From assembly GCF_001894945.1 (NCBI RefSeq), contig NZ_BCXE01000006.1, forward strand, positions 1-64,000: DNA of 64,000 nt, in the 5' to 3' direction. This DNA is from Rhodococcus ruber NBRC 15591 (lineage in GTDB: Bacteria; Actinomycetota; Actinomycetes; Mycobacteriales; Mycobacteriaceae). The notes beneath the pieces were generated by a model. That model searched no databases. It worked only from the letters and a program-made list of their open reading frames with translations, and was not told where the DNA came from. Both the position numbers and the translations under genes were made by a program. How positions within the stretch are numbered: position 1 is the first letter of the stretch; each line of letters begins with the position of its first letter. This document shows, piece after piece, positions 53,445 through 61,500 of the stretch.

Positions 53445-53609
53445 TTCGGTTGCTCCTGTGGGTTTTCGAAGGTCTCGGGTGGAGCGGTGCCAGTGCGTAG
53501 TGTCCGCGGGCTCTGCGTCTGCGAAGTTCGATGCGGGATGCGCTGCGCTCGGCAGGCGGCAGCGTTCGGCCAGTGCTGCGTGTGAAATACGAGCGGTGGT
53601 GGTGTTCCG

Positions 53610-54494
53610 TCACCGGCAGGCGGCGATGAGCTCCTCGAGTCGGGCGGTTTCGGGTTCATCGAGGGGAAGCAGGGGCCGGCGCGGGGTTCCCGCCTCGACG
53701 CCGACGCTGCGCAGGCCCGCCTTGATCGTGGCCGGAAGCCCGCGGCTGACGATCATGTCGAGGAGCGGACGGAGCCGATCGAAGAGTTCGGCCGCCTCGT
53801 CCTCCCGGCCCGTGGTGATCGCGCGGTGGAACTCGACGATCCGGTGCGGGATCAGGCACGGCGCCGCGGTGCACCAGCCTGCGGCACCCGCCTGAAAGGC
53901 CCTCTGCGCCAGCGGGTTGCTGCCGTTGAAGAACGCAAGTGTGTTGCCGCTGAGTTCGTTCAGGCGGTGCATGCGCGCAATGTCACCGGTGGATTCCTTG
54001 ACCATCGTGATGTTCTCGACCGTGGCGACGAGGTCGAACAGGAACTCCGCCGTCATGTCGATGCCGGTGGTAGCTGGGTTGTTGTAGACCATCACCGGGA
54101 TTCCGATCGATTCGGCGAGGGTGGTGAAGTGCAACCGGACCTCTTCCTCGGTGAGGCGCCAGTACGAGGTGGGCAGCGCCATCACCGCCGTGGCGCCGAG
54201 GCGCTCGGCGATCTGCGCGCGACGGATCGTGCCGGCAGTGGTCAGGTCCGAGACTCCGACGACCGTCGGCACCCGGCCGTCGGTGTGCTCGATGGTTTCG
54301 GTTGCGACGGTGATCCACTCGTTGTGGTCGAGGTAGGCGCTCTCCCCGGTGCTGCCGAGGGGGGCGATCGCATCGACGCCTGCATCGATCATGCGGTCCA
54401 GCAGCAGGTGCAGGATGTCCACGTCGATCGTCTCGGGGTCTCGGCTGTCGAACGGTGTGACGGGGTATGCAACGATTCCGCTGATTGTGGTCAA
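53610..54494 (-). CDS. DapA-superfamily aldolase/lyase
   Basis: A 294-residue (beta/alpha)8 enzyme of the dihydrodipicolinate synthase/N-acetylneuraminate lyase family: ISGIVAYPVTPFD, LGSTGESAYLDHNEW, Tyr in VMVYNNPATTG and Schiff-base Lys in ITMVKESTGD. Since it lies with a class II aldolase and away from lysine biosynthesis genes, it is more likely a catabolic 2-keto-acid aldolase than DapA itself. The TTG start at 54494 follows GGAG by 6 nt; TTG 54506 is less likely. Confidence 0.88.
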   Translation of the reverse strand: MTTISGIVAYPVTPFDSRDPETIDVDILHLLLDRMIDAGVDAIAPLGSTGESAYLDHNEWITVATETIEHTDGRVPTVVGVSDLTTAGTIRRAQIAERLGATAVMALPTSYWRLTEEEVRLHFTTLAESIGIPVMVYNNPATTGIDMTAEFLFDLVATVENITMVKESTGDIARMHRLNELSGNTLAFFNGSNPLAQRAFQAGAAGWCTAAPCLIPHRIVEFHRAITTGREDEAAELFDRLRPLLDMIVSRGLPATIKAGLRSVGVEAGTPRRPLLPLDEPETARLEELIAACR

Positions 54495-54533
54495 GGTGCA
54501 CTCCAAGAGAATTCGGATGGTGGGTGGCCGGGG

Positions 54534-55322
54534 TCAGTGGCAGTCGATCGCGTCCGGGTGGGAGCGCAGGGCCTTGCGTGCGTAGTAGCCGAAGTTGGCT
54601 TCGCTGCGGCGTGGGGTGAGGGTCCAGTCGTGGGCCTCACGCGCCAGCCGTGGGGGAAGAGGCTTGATCTCGCCGGCCGCCATCGCGAGCAGTTGCAGGC
54701 GGGCCGCCCGTTCGATCAGGTGCGCCAGCGAGCACGCCTCTTCGATGGTCGATCCGACGACGAGTTGCCCGTGGTGGGCGAGCAGGATCGCGCGCTTGTC
54801 ACCGAGCGCGGCAGAGATGATCTCGCCCTCCTCGTTGCCGACGGGAACTCCCGGCCAGTCCGGCAGGAACGCACAGTCGTCGTAGAGCGGGGCGACGTCC
54901 ATCTGCGAGACCTGCAGGGGGATCTCGAGCATGGACAATGCCGCCGCGTGCAGCGGATGCGTGTGGACGATGCAGTTCACATCCGGCCGTGCCCGGTAGA
55001 TCCAGCTGTGGAACCTGTTGGCCGGGTTCGCCATGCCGCTGCCTTCGAGAACCTGAAGGTCCTCGTCGACGAGGAGCAGGTTGCTTTCGGTGATCTCGTC
55101 GAAGCCGAGACCGAGCCGCTGCGTGAGGAAGGTTCCCGGTGCCGTGCCGCGCGCGGAGATCTGGCCCGCCAGACCGGAGTCGTGTCCGGCATCGAACAGG
55201 GCCCGGCAGGTCAGGGCGATCTTCTGGCGGTCCGTCCACTCGGCCGCCGCGACCTCGGTGAGCATGGTCTTCTTGGCGGTCTCCATCAACTCGGCTTTGC
55301 CGAGATTCATCGTTGTCGCCAT
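54534..55322 (-). CDS. Class II aldolase/adducin family protein
   Basis: A 262-residue zinc-dependent aldolase-type protein: SGLAGQISARGTAPG, the zinc His in CIVHTHPLHAAALS, and LLAHHGQLVVGSTIEEAC. Family members act on sugar phosphates, ulosonates or hydroxy acids. It is the first gene of the leftward operon with the DapA-like lyase, and the operator at 55366-55396 lies 43 nt upstream. GGAG precedes the ATG at 55322. Together the genes suggest breakdown of a small hydroxy or keto acid; the substrate is unknown. Confidence 0.9.
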   Translation of the reverse strand: MATTMNLGKAELMETAKKTMLTEVAAAEWTDRQKIALTCRALFDAGHDSGLAGQISARGTAPGTFLTQRLGLGFDEITESNLLLVDEDLQVLEGSGMANPANRFHSWIYRARPDVNCIVHTHPLHAAALSMLEIPLQVSQMDVAPLYDDCAFLPDWPGVPVGNEEGEIISAALGDKRAILLAHHGQLVVGSTIEEACSLAHLIERAARLQLLAMAAGEIKPLPPRLAREAHDWTLTPRRSEANFGYYARKALRSHPDAIDCH

Positions 55323-55365
55323 CCTCGGGGCTCCTTTCACCACGGACAAGTCGATGACACGTAGA

Positions 55366-55396
55366 GCACTATAGGACACAAAGTGTCCTATAGTGC
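55366..55396. promoter_or_regulatory. Perfect 14-bp inverted-repeat operator with divergent -10 boxes
   Basis: GCACTATAGGACAC (55366-55379), spacer AAA, GTGTCCTATAGTGC (55383-55396). Each arm contains TATAGT on one strand (minus 55373-55368, plus 55389-55394), so both -10 elements of the divergent promoters lie inside the palindrome. A dimer bound here would block both the aldolase operon and the XRE-cupin gene. Confidence 0.8.
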
Positions 55397-55479
55397 AACC
55401 GGGTGACGTGGTCGGTAGGGTGGGCGTGTGCGGGGACGCCTGTCTTCGCGGGCGCAACCGAGAGGGAGGTGTGGACACG

Positions 55480-56088
55480 ATGGCTGCGCTACTGCGGTCG
55501 CATCGACGCCGGGCGGGGTTGACCTTGGAGGCCCTCGCCGAGGGCACCGGGCTGACCAAGAGCTACCTGTCGAAGGTCGAGCGAGGGATCAGTACACCGT
55601 CGATCGCGGTGGCGCTGAAGATCGCGCGGGCCCTGGACGCCGATGTCAGTCAGCTGTTCTCCGACAGCCCCGACAACAGCATGATGACGGTCGAGCGGCG
55701 AGGTGAGCGCGCGCAGGTCGACGAGCGCGACGGGAGTGCGGTCTACGACGCCGTCGCCACCCGCATGATCGGTAAATCCATGCAGCCGTTCATTGTTCAC
55801 CCGACGACGCAACCCGGATCCGACTACATGGAGCACCCGGGTGAAGAGTTCATCCTTGTCAAGGAGGGGACTGTCGAGGTGAGCATCCCCGATCAGGTGA
55901 TCACCCTGGACGAGGGGGACAGCCTCTACTTCGACGCGAATACCCCCCATCGCGTCCGATCGGTGTCGCCGTCACGGGCCGTGCTGATTGTGGTCGTCCA
56001 CGACCGGGACGGCGACAGTGCCGACGCCGGGCCGGCGTCGAAGTCCGCGCAGCGCTGCGCGCCCACAGCGCCGACGTCCAGCAGCTGA
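55480..56088 (+). CDS. XRE-family regulator with C-terminal cupin
   Basis: A 202-residue regulator. The N-terminal helix-turn-helix LLRSHRRRAGLTLEALAEGT, LTKSYLSKVERGISTPSIAV is followed by a cupin domain (YMEHPGEEFILVKEGTVEVS ... GDSLYFDANTPHRVRS) with the metal-type His/Glu residues of a small-molecule pocket. Such proteins typically respond to an intermediate of the pathway they control. The gene is divergent from the aldolase operon across a perfect operator. Start ATG 55480 has GAGGGAGG about 10 nt upstream. Confidence 0.92.
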   Translation: MAALLRSHRRRAGLTLEALAEGTGLTKSYLSKVERGISTPSIAVALKIARALDADVSQLFSDSPDNSMMTVERRGERAQVDERDGSAVYDAVATRMIGKSMQPFIVHPTTQPGSDYMEHPGEEFILVKEGTVEVSIPDQVITLDEGDSLYFDANTPHRVRSVSPSRAVLIVVVHDRDGDSADAGPASKSAQRCAPTAPTSSS

Positions 56089-56424
56089 ACGCCGCCTCTC
56101 CCGAGGGTGCCCCGACCCGAACCGTAGGCATACCGGCCCTCTGACTTCCGCCGATGTCCCCCGTCCTGGGCGGTGAGCCCCTCCGACAGGCCGGAGAACC
56201 CGCGCACAGCAGGGTCGTTCAAGCAGCCAACGGGTGACGTGATCCTCTCGGCCTCGTCGAAATGAGGGGTCGCGGGAATCTGGGGATACGCGCCCTGCGG
56301 TGAGCCCGTCGCGCAGATGCGGTTGCACGGGAGCAGTGCGCGAAGGTCGTGGGCGTGGCACCCTCCGATTGCTCGGGTGGAGGGGGTGGCCGGGCCGGTG
56401 CGCCCGACTCGAGGTCGCCCGGGG
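56089..56424. other. Intergenic region between convergent genes
   Basis: This stretch has no convincing coding frame and no clear terminator or repeat. The open frames inside have mixed composition and no recognisable motifs. Confidence 0.5.
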
Positions 56425-57045
56425 TCAGGCGAGTAGTTCTGTTGTGCCCGACCACAGCACGACCCCGGCGAGAATCGTCAGGACCGCGGAGGTGGTGCGG
56501 GCGAACGCGCGGGCATGGGACCGCAGCCAGTGGTCGACGACTTTCGCGGATGCGAACCAGGCGAGGGCACCGAACCACGCGGCTTCGGAGGCGATCAGCA
56601 ACACGGCCACGGTGAGCTTGTCTGCTCCGGAGGCGTGCTGCGGTATCAGTGTGGCGAACACGGCCATGAAGAACACCACCGCTTTCGGGTTGGTGATGTT
56701 GGTGGCGACACCGAGCGCGAAGGACGTCGACGGGGATTGCGGCGATGCGCCCGTTGCGGTGTCGGTGAGGGGCCGCGCCCGGAGGGTCGCCACGGCCAGG
56801 TACAGCAGCAGCGCCGCCCCGAGGATCTGGACGGCGGCGAGCACCTTCGGTGGTCCGGCCGCCACACCCAGCATCGCTACGGTGACCCAGACCGCGATTC
56901 CGGTGGCGATCCCGAGGGCTGTGGCGATCCCGAGGCGGCGGGACCCCAGGACCGACTGTCGCAGCACCACAACAGCATCCGGTCCGGGGGAGACGACCCC
57001 GGCCAGCCAGACGCCCATCAGGGCCAGATAGCTACCGATGCTCAC
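56425..57045 (-). CDS. LysE/RhtB-family exporter
   Basis: A 206-residue membrane protein with about six helices. The N-terminus SIGSYLALMGVWLAGVVSPG followed by PDAVVVLRQ is the LysE-family opening, and FALGVATNITNPKAVVFFM is the second signature (the NPK motif). Export of an amino acid or homoserine-like compound is expected. The GTG at 57045 gives the usual length; an upstream ATG (57090) would add 15 residues without similarity. Its link to the aldolase module is only positional. Confidence 0.88.
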   Translation of the reverse strand: MSIGSYLALMGVWLAGVVSPGPDAVVVLRQSVLGSRRLGIATALGIATGIAVWVTVAMLGVAAGPPKVLAAVQILGAALLLYLAVATLRARPLTDTATGASPQSPSTSFALGVATNITNPKAVVFFMAVFATLIPQHASGADKLTVAVLLIASEAAWFGALAWFASAKVVDHWLRSHARAFARTTSAVLTILAGVVLWSGTTELLA

Positions 57046-57415
57046 CGCGCCATCGTGCCATTTCTCCAGGATCGGGGCGGTGTCGCCCACCCGTCGGGTG
57101 CCGCACGGCGTCCACCTCGGGCCGCGCCGGCGCGAGGAGCATCTTCAGGAGGCGAGGGTGTCCACCGAGGCGGTGTTGCCTGCCTCGCCGAGGTCGGGGT
57201 TGCGGCAGGGTCGGCCTCCGCACCGGAGGGGCGGTGCGTGTGCGGCTGCGGTGGTGGCGACGCGGTGGCGGGGGAGCCGGCGGCTCGGACCGGCGCGACG
57301 CGTGAGGGGACGCCGTGGTCCGGAGACGTAGCGCTTGGCGCGCAGAGTAGGTTCGGTTAGCCTAACCAACTGAGTTCGGGCAGGTGCCCGGCGAACAGAC
57401 ATGTGGGAGTGAGCG
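57046..57415. other. Intergenic region upstream of the siderophore-binding protein gene
   Basis: No gene is seen. It holds divergent promoters for the LysE-type gene and the binding-protein gene, including the iron box at 57352-57370; the rest has no repeats that I could find. Confidence 0.55.
57352..57370 (+). promoter_or_regulatory. IdeR-type iron box
   Basis: TTCGGTTAGCCTAACCAAC matches 16 of 19 consensus positions by my count, the best of the boxes here. It is 46 nt before the binding-protein ATG and predicts iron repression of that gene and the NRPS behind it. Confidence 0.85.
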
Positions 57416-58432
57416 ATGCGGGTTGAGGGACTGGGCCGGGTGCGCCGCGCGGCGGCGATCGGCGCGGCGGCGATGCTGGCGATCGGCCTCGCGGGATGCG
57501 GCAGCGACAGCGGCACCGGTGAGGAGTCCGGCGCGAGCACCACGCGCACGTTCGAGGCGCAGAACGGGTCGATCGAGATCCCGGCCGATCCGCAGCGCAT
57601 CGTCGCCTGCGGCTACGCGGTCCTGCCGCTGCTCCAGGCCGAGGCGAACCTGGCTGCGGCCTGCGAGTGGACCCGCGAGCTCGACAACATGGACGCCGAG
57701 ACCGAGGCCGCGTACGAGGCCCTGCCCAAGGTGGCGCCGGACGGAGCCGTGAGCGAACTCGACTACGAGGCCGTGGCCGCCGCCGCACCCGACCTGATCA
57801 TCATGGGCGTGCCCGCGCGCGTGCAGTCGCAGCTCGACACGGCCAAGCTCGAGGCGCTCGCTCCGGTGGTCTTCCTCGGCCTGACCGACCCCGGTGACTG
57901 GCGCATGCTCGGCGAGCAGTACGCCGACGCCGCCGGCGTCTCCGAGGAGTACGGCGAGTACAAGGAACAGTACGAGGCGCGTGCCGCCGAGATCGCCGAC
58001 AAGTACCGCGGCACCCTCGGGAACCTGACCTTCGCCGGGGTCTGCAATGTGTGCGGCACCGAGCCGGGTGAGTTCTACCGCGAGTACGCCTCCTCGTACA
58101 CCACCAACCTCTTCCAGGACCTCGACCTGCAATTCCCCGGTCAGCCCGCCGATCCCGAGGCCGTGCACGGCGAGTACCTCTCCGTCGAGGAGATCGGCCG
58201 GAACCTCGGGGACGTCGACGTCATCGTCTACGGCGTCGAGGGCGACGGGTCCGTCTCGCCCGAGCTGCAGGAGCTGATGGCCTCCCCGCTGTGGCAGGCC
58301 CTGCCCGCCGTGCAGGCTGGAAACCTGGTCCCGGTCCGGCACTCCCACGCCGCGACCTACGAGACCGCGCTGCTCGCACTCGATTCCATCGATCAGGCGC
58401 TCGCCGCGCTGCCCGCGAACCAGCAGCAGTAG
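57416..58432 (+). CDS. Siderophore-binding lipoprotein (FecB/FhuD-like)
   Basis: A 338-residue ABC-transporter substrate-binding protein. The signal peptide ends in the lipobox IGLAGC (Cys28), then a Ser/Gly linker and two lobes joined by a long helix, as in type III binding proteins: IEIPADPQRIVACGY, PDLIIMGVP and SLWQALPAV-like SPLWQALPAVQAGNLVPV near the end. It captures the ferric siderophore at the membrane; the permease and ATPase genes are not in the window. GGGAG precedes ATG 57416, and an iron box lies upstream. Confidence 0.93.
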   Translation: MRVEGLGRVRRAAAIGAAAMLAIGLAGCGSDSGTGEESGASTTRTFEAQNGSIEIPADPQRIVACGYAVLPLLQAEANLAAACEWTRELDNMDAETEAAYEALPKVAPDGAVSELDYEAVAAAAPDLIIMGVPARVQSQLDTAKLEALAPVVFLGLTDPGDWRMLGEQYADAAGVSEEYGEYKEQYEARAAEIADKYRGTLGNLTFAGVCNVCGTEPGEFYREYASSYTTNLFQDLDLQFPGQPADPEAVHGEYLSVEEIGRNLGDVDVIVYGVEGDGSVSPELQELMASPLWQALPAVQAGNLVPVRHSHAATYETALLALDSIDQALAALPANQQQ

Positions 58433-58445
58433 CCCTCCCGGCACC

Positions 58446-58479
58446 CACGGCCCCCGCGTCCGGCGACCCGGGGGCCGTG
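58446..58479 (+). terminator. Hairpin between binding-protein gene and second NRPS
   Basis: CACGGCCCCCG (58446-58456) and CGGGGGCCGTG (58469-58479) form a perfect 11-bp stem with 12-nt loop, then TTCGT. It may be a terminator or attenuator that lowers transcription into the NRPS, since no second promoter is visible in the 30 nt that remain. Confidence 0.5.
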
Positions 58480-58509
58480 TTCGTCGCACACCCGCTCCGA
58501 TAGGCAGCC

Positions 58510-61500
58510 ATGACCCGCACCTCCGCGCTCGAAGACATCGTTCCCCTCTCGCCGCTGCAGCAGGGCCTGCTCTACCTCAGCACCGTCGCCGCGCCCGACG
58601 ACGCCGCCCGTGCCGCCGGAGCCGTCGAACCGGACGCCTACACCGTGCAGTCCGTGCTGCGCCTGACCGGGCGGGTGGACGAGGACACCCTGCGAGCCTC
58701 CGCGCAGGCGCTGCTGGACCGGCACCCTGCCCTGCGCACGTGTTTCCGTCCCCGCAAGGACGGCCGCACCGCCGGGCTCGTCGTGCGCGGTGTCGAGGCG
58801 CTTTGGCGCAGTGTCGATCTCACCGGTTTCGCGGTCGACGAGTCCGAGCGACGTCTCGCGGATCTGCTCGACGAGGATCTGCGCGACTGGTTCGACCTCG
58901 CGCGGCCACCGCTGATCCGCTGGCTGTTCGTGCGATTCGGGCCCGACGACGTGCGGTTCGTGCTCACCGCCCACCACATCGTCGTCGACGGCTGGTCCAC
59001 CCCGATCCTGGTGCGCGAACTCCTCGAGATCTACGCCGCCGGCGGCACCGCCGCCGGGCTGGCCCCGGTGCGGCCCTTCCGCGACTACCTCAGCTGGCTC
59101 GACCGGCAGGACCACGACGCCGCTCGCGCGCTGTGGCGCGAATCCCTCGACGGGCTCACCGAACCGAGCCTCGTCGCCCCGCCCGGCGCCACCCGCGCCA
59201 CCACACCCACCGTCGCACTCGCCGTCGACGTGCCGGTCGAGCTGAACGACCGGCTCACCGGCCTCGCCCGCGACGCCGGCGTCACCCTCAACACCGTCCT
59301 GCAGACCGGCTGGGCGCTGCTGCTGTCCGGACTCCTCGGCCGCGACGACATCGTCTTCGGCGCCACCGTCTCCGGGCGACCGCCGGAACTGACCGGCGTC
59401 GAATCCATGGTCGGGCTGTTCATCAACACCGTGCCCGTGCGGGTGCGCCTGGATCCCCGCGCCACCGTCACCGAGTTGCTGCGACAGGTGCAGCTGGCGC
59501 AGTCCCGCACCGTCGACCATCAGTACCTCGGCCTCGCCGAGGTCCAGCGGGAGACCGGGCTCGGGGAGCTGTTCGACACCCTCACCGTCTTCGAGAGCTA
59601 CCCCGTGGACCGGGACGCGCTCGACCGCGCCGAGCGCGCGGGCGGGGTCACGATCGCCGCCGTCGAGGGCCGCGACGCCACCAACTATCCGCTCGTGCTC
59701 ACCGCGGGTGTCGCCGAGACCCTCGTCATGACCCTCGACTACCGGCCCGGTGTGTTCACCGCGGACGACGCCGCCGCCCTCGCCGACCGCCTCGTCCACA
59801 TCCTCGACACTCTCGCCGCCGCGCCGGACCGCCCGGCCGCCGGGCTGGACCTGCTCACCGGCGCCGAGCGCGGTCGCGTCCTCGGCACGTGGTCCGTCGC
59901 ACCGGCCGCTCCCGCGGATGGCACCGTCGCGGCGCTGCCCGCCCCGGGGGAGCCCGGCACCCTCGCGGTGGTGTGCGGCGCCGAGGAGCGCACCTTCGCG
60001 GAACTGGGAGCGAACTCGGCGCGGCTCGCGCGGCTGCTGATCGAGCTCGGTGTCGGACCCGACGTGCTCGTGGGCCTGGCCCTGCCGCGCTCCGCCGCGA
60101 CCGTCGAGGCCATCCTCGCGGTGCTCGCCGCAGGCGGTGCCTACCTTCCGCTCGACCCGTCGTACCCGGCGGACCGGCTCGCCCACATGGTCGCCGACGC
60201 CCGTCCCGGCGTCGTGCTCACCACCGGCGCCGTCGCCGCGGAACTCGGAGCGACCCTCCCCGGCGGTGGTGCGCACGTCGTCGTGCTGGACGATCCGGAC
60301 GTGCAGGCCCGGCTCACCGCACTGCCCGCCGCCGCGGTGACCGACGCCGACCGTCGCCGGCCGCTCCGCCCCGGCCACACCGCGTACGTCGTCTACACCT
60401 CCGGCTCCACCGGTCTCCCCAAGGGCGTCGTCGTCACCCACGCCAATCTCGCCGATTTCCTTGCCGCACAGAGAGAGACGATCATGCCGTCGGCATCGGG
60501 CACACGGCGGGTGCTGCTCACCTACCCGTTCGCCTTCGACTCGGCCGTCGCCGCCCTGACCTGGCTGCTGTCCGGGCACACCCTGCACGTGCTGCCCGAC
60601 GAGCACCGCAGCGACACCGCATTCGTCGTCGACTACGTGCGCACCCACCGCATCGACCACGTCGACTGCGTGCCCGTGCTGATGAGTGGTCTGCTCGACG
60701 CCGGTCTGCTCGACGGGGACCGCCACCGGCCCGCCACGGTCACCGTCGGCGGCGAGGCCGTCGGGTCGGCGCTGTGGCAGCGACTGCGCGCCGCGGACGA
60801 CGTCGAGGCCTACAACTGCTACGGCCCCACCGAATGCACCGTCGACGCCGCATACACCCGGATCGGCGGCGACACCGTCACCATCGGCGGTCCGACCCCC
60901 GGCACCCGGCTGTACGTGCTGGACCGGTGGCTGCGACCGGCGCCACCCGGTGTGGCCGGGGAACTCTACGTCGCCGGCGGCGGTCTCGCCCGCGGCTACC
61001 TGGGACAGCCCGGCCGGACGGGGGAGCGGTTCGTCGCCGACCCGTTCACCGGGGACCGGATGTACCGCACCGGTGACATCGTGCGGTGGCTACCGGACCC
61101 AATCGACACCGTGCGGTGGCTACCGGACCCAATCGACACCGTGCGGTGGCTACCGGACCCGGTCGGCACCGTGCGGTGGCTGCCGGACCCGGTCGACACC
61201 GTGCGGTGGTCACCCGACCCGGTCGACACCGAGCGGGGCGCCCTCGAATACGTGGGCCGCGCCGACGACCAGGTCAAGATCCGTGGTTTCCGCGTCGAAC
61301 TCGGCGAGGTCGAGGCCGCGCTGGGTGCCGTGCCGGGGGTGGATGCCGCGGTCGTCGTCGCCCACACCGACGCCCGCGCCGTGCGTCGCCTGGTCGGCTA
61401 CGTCACCGGAACGGCGGATCCCGGGGCCGTGCGCGCCGCGGTCGCCGCCCGGCTGCCCGACTACCTGGTGCCCGCCGTGATCCTGCCGCTGCCGGTCCTG

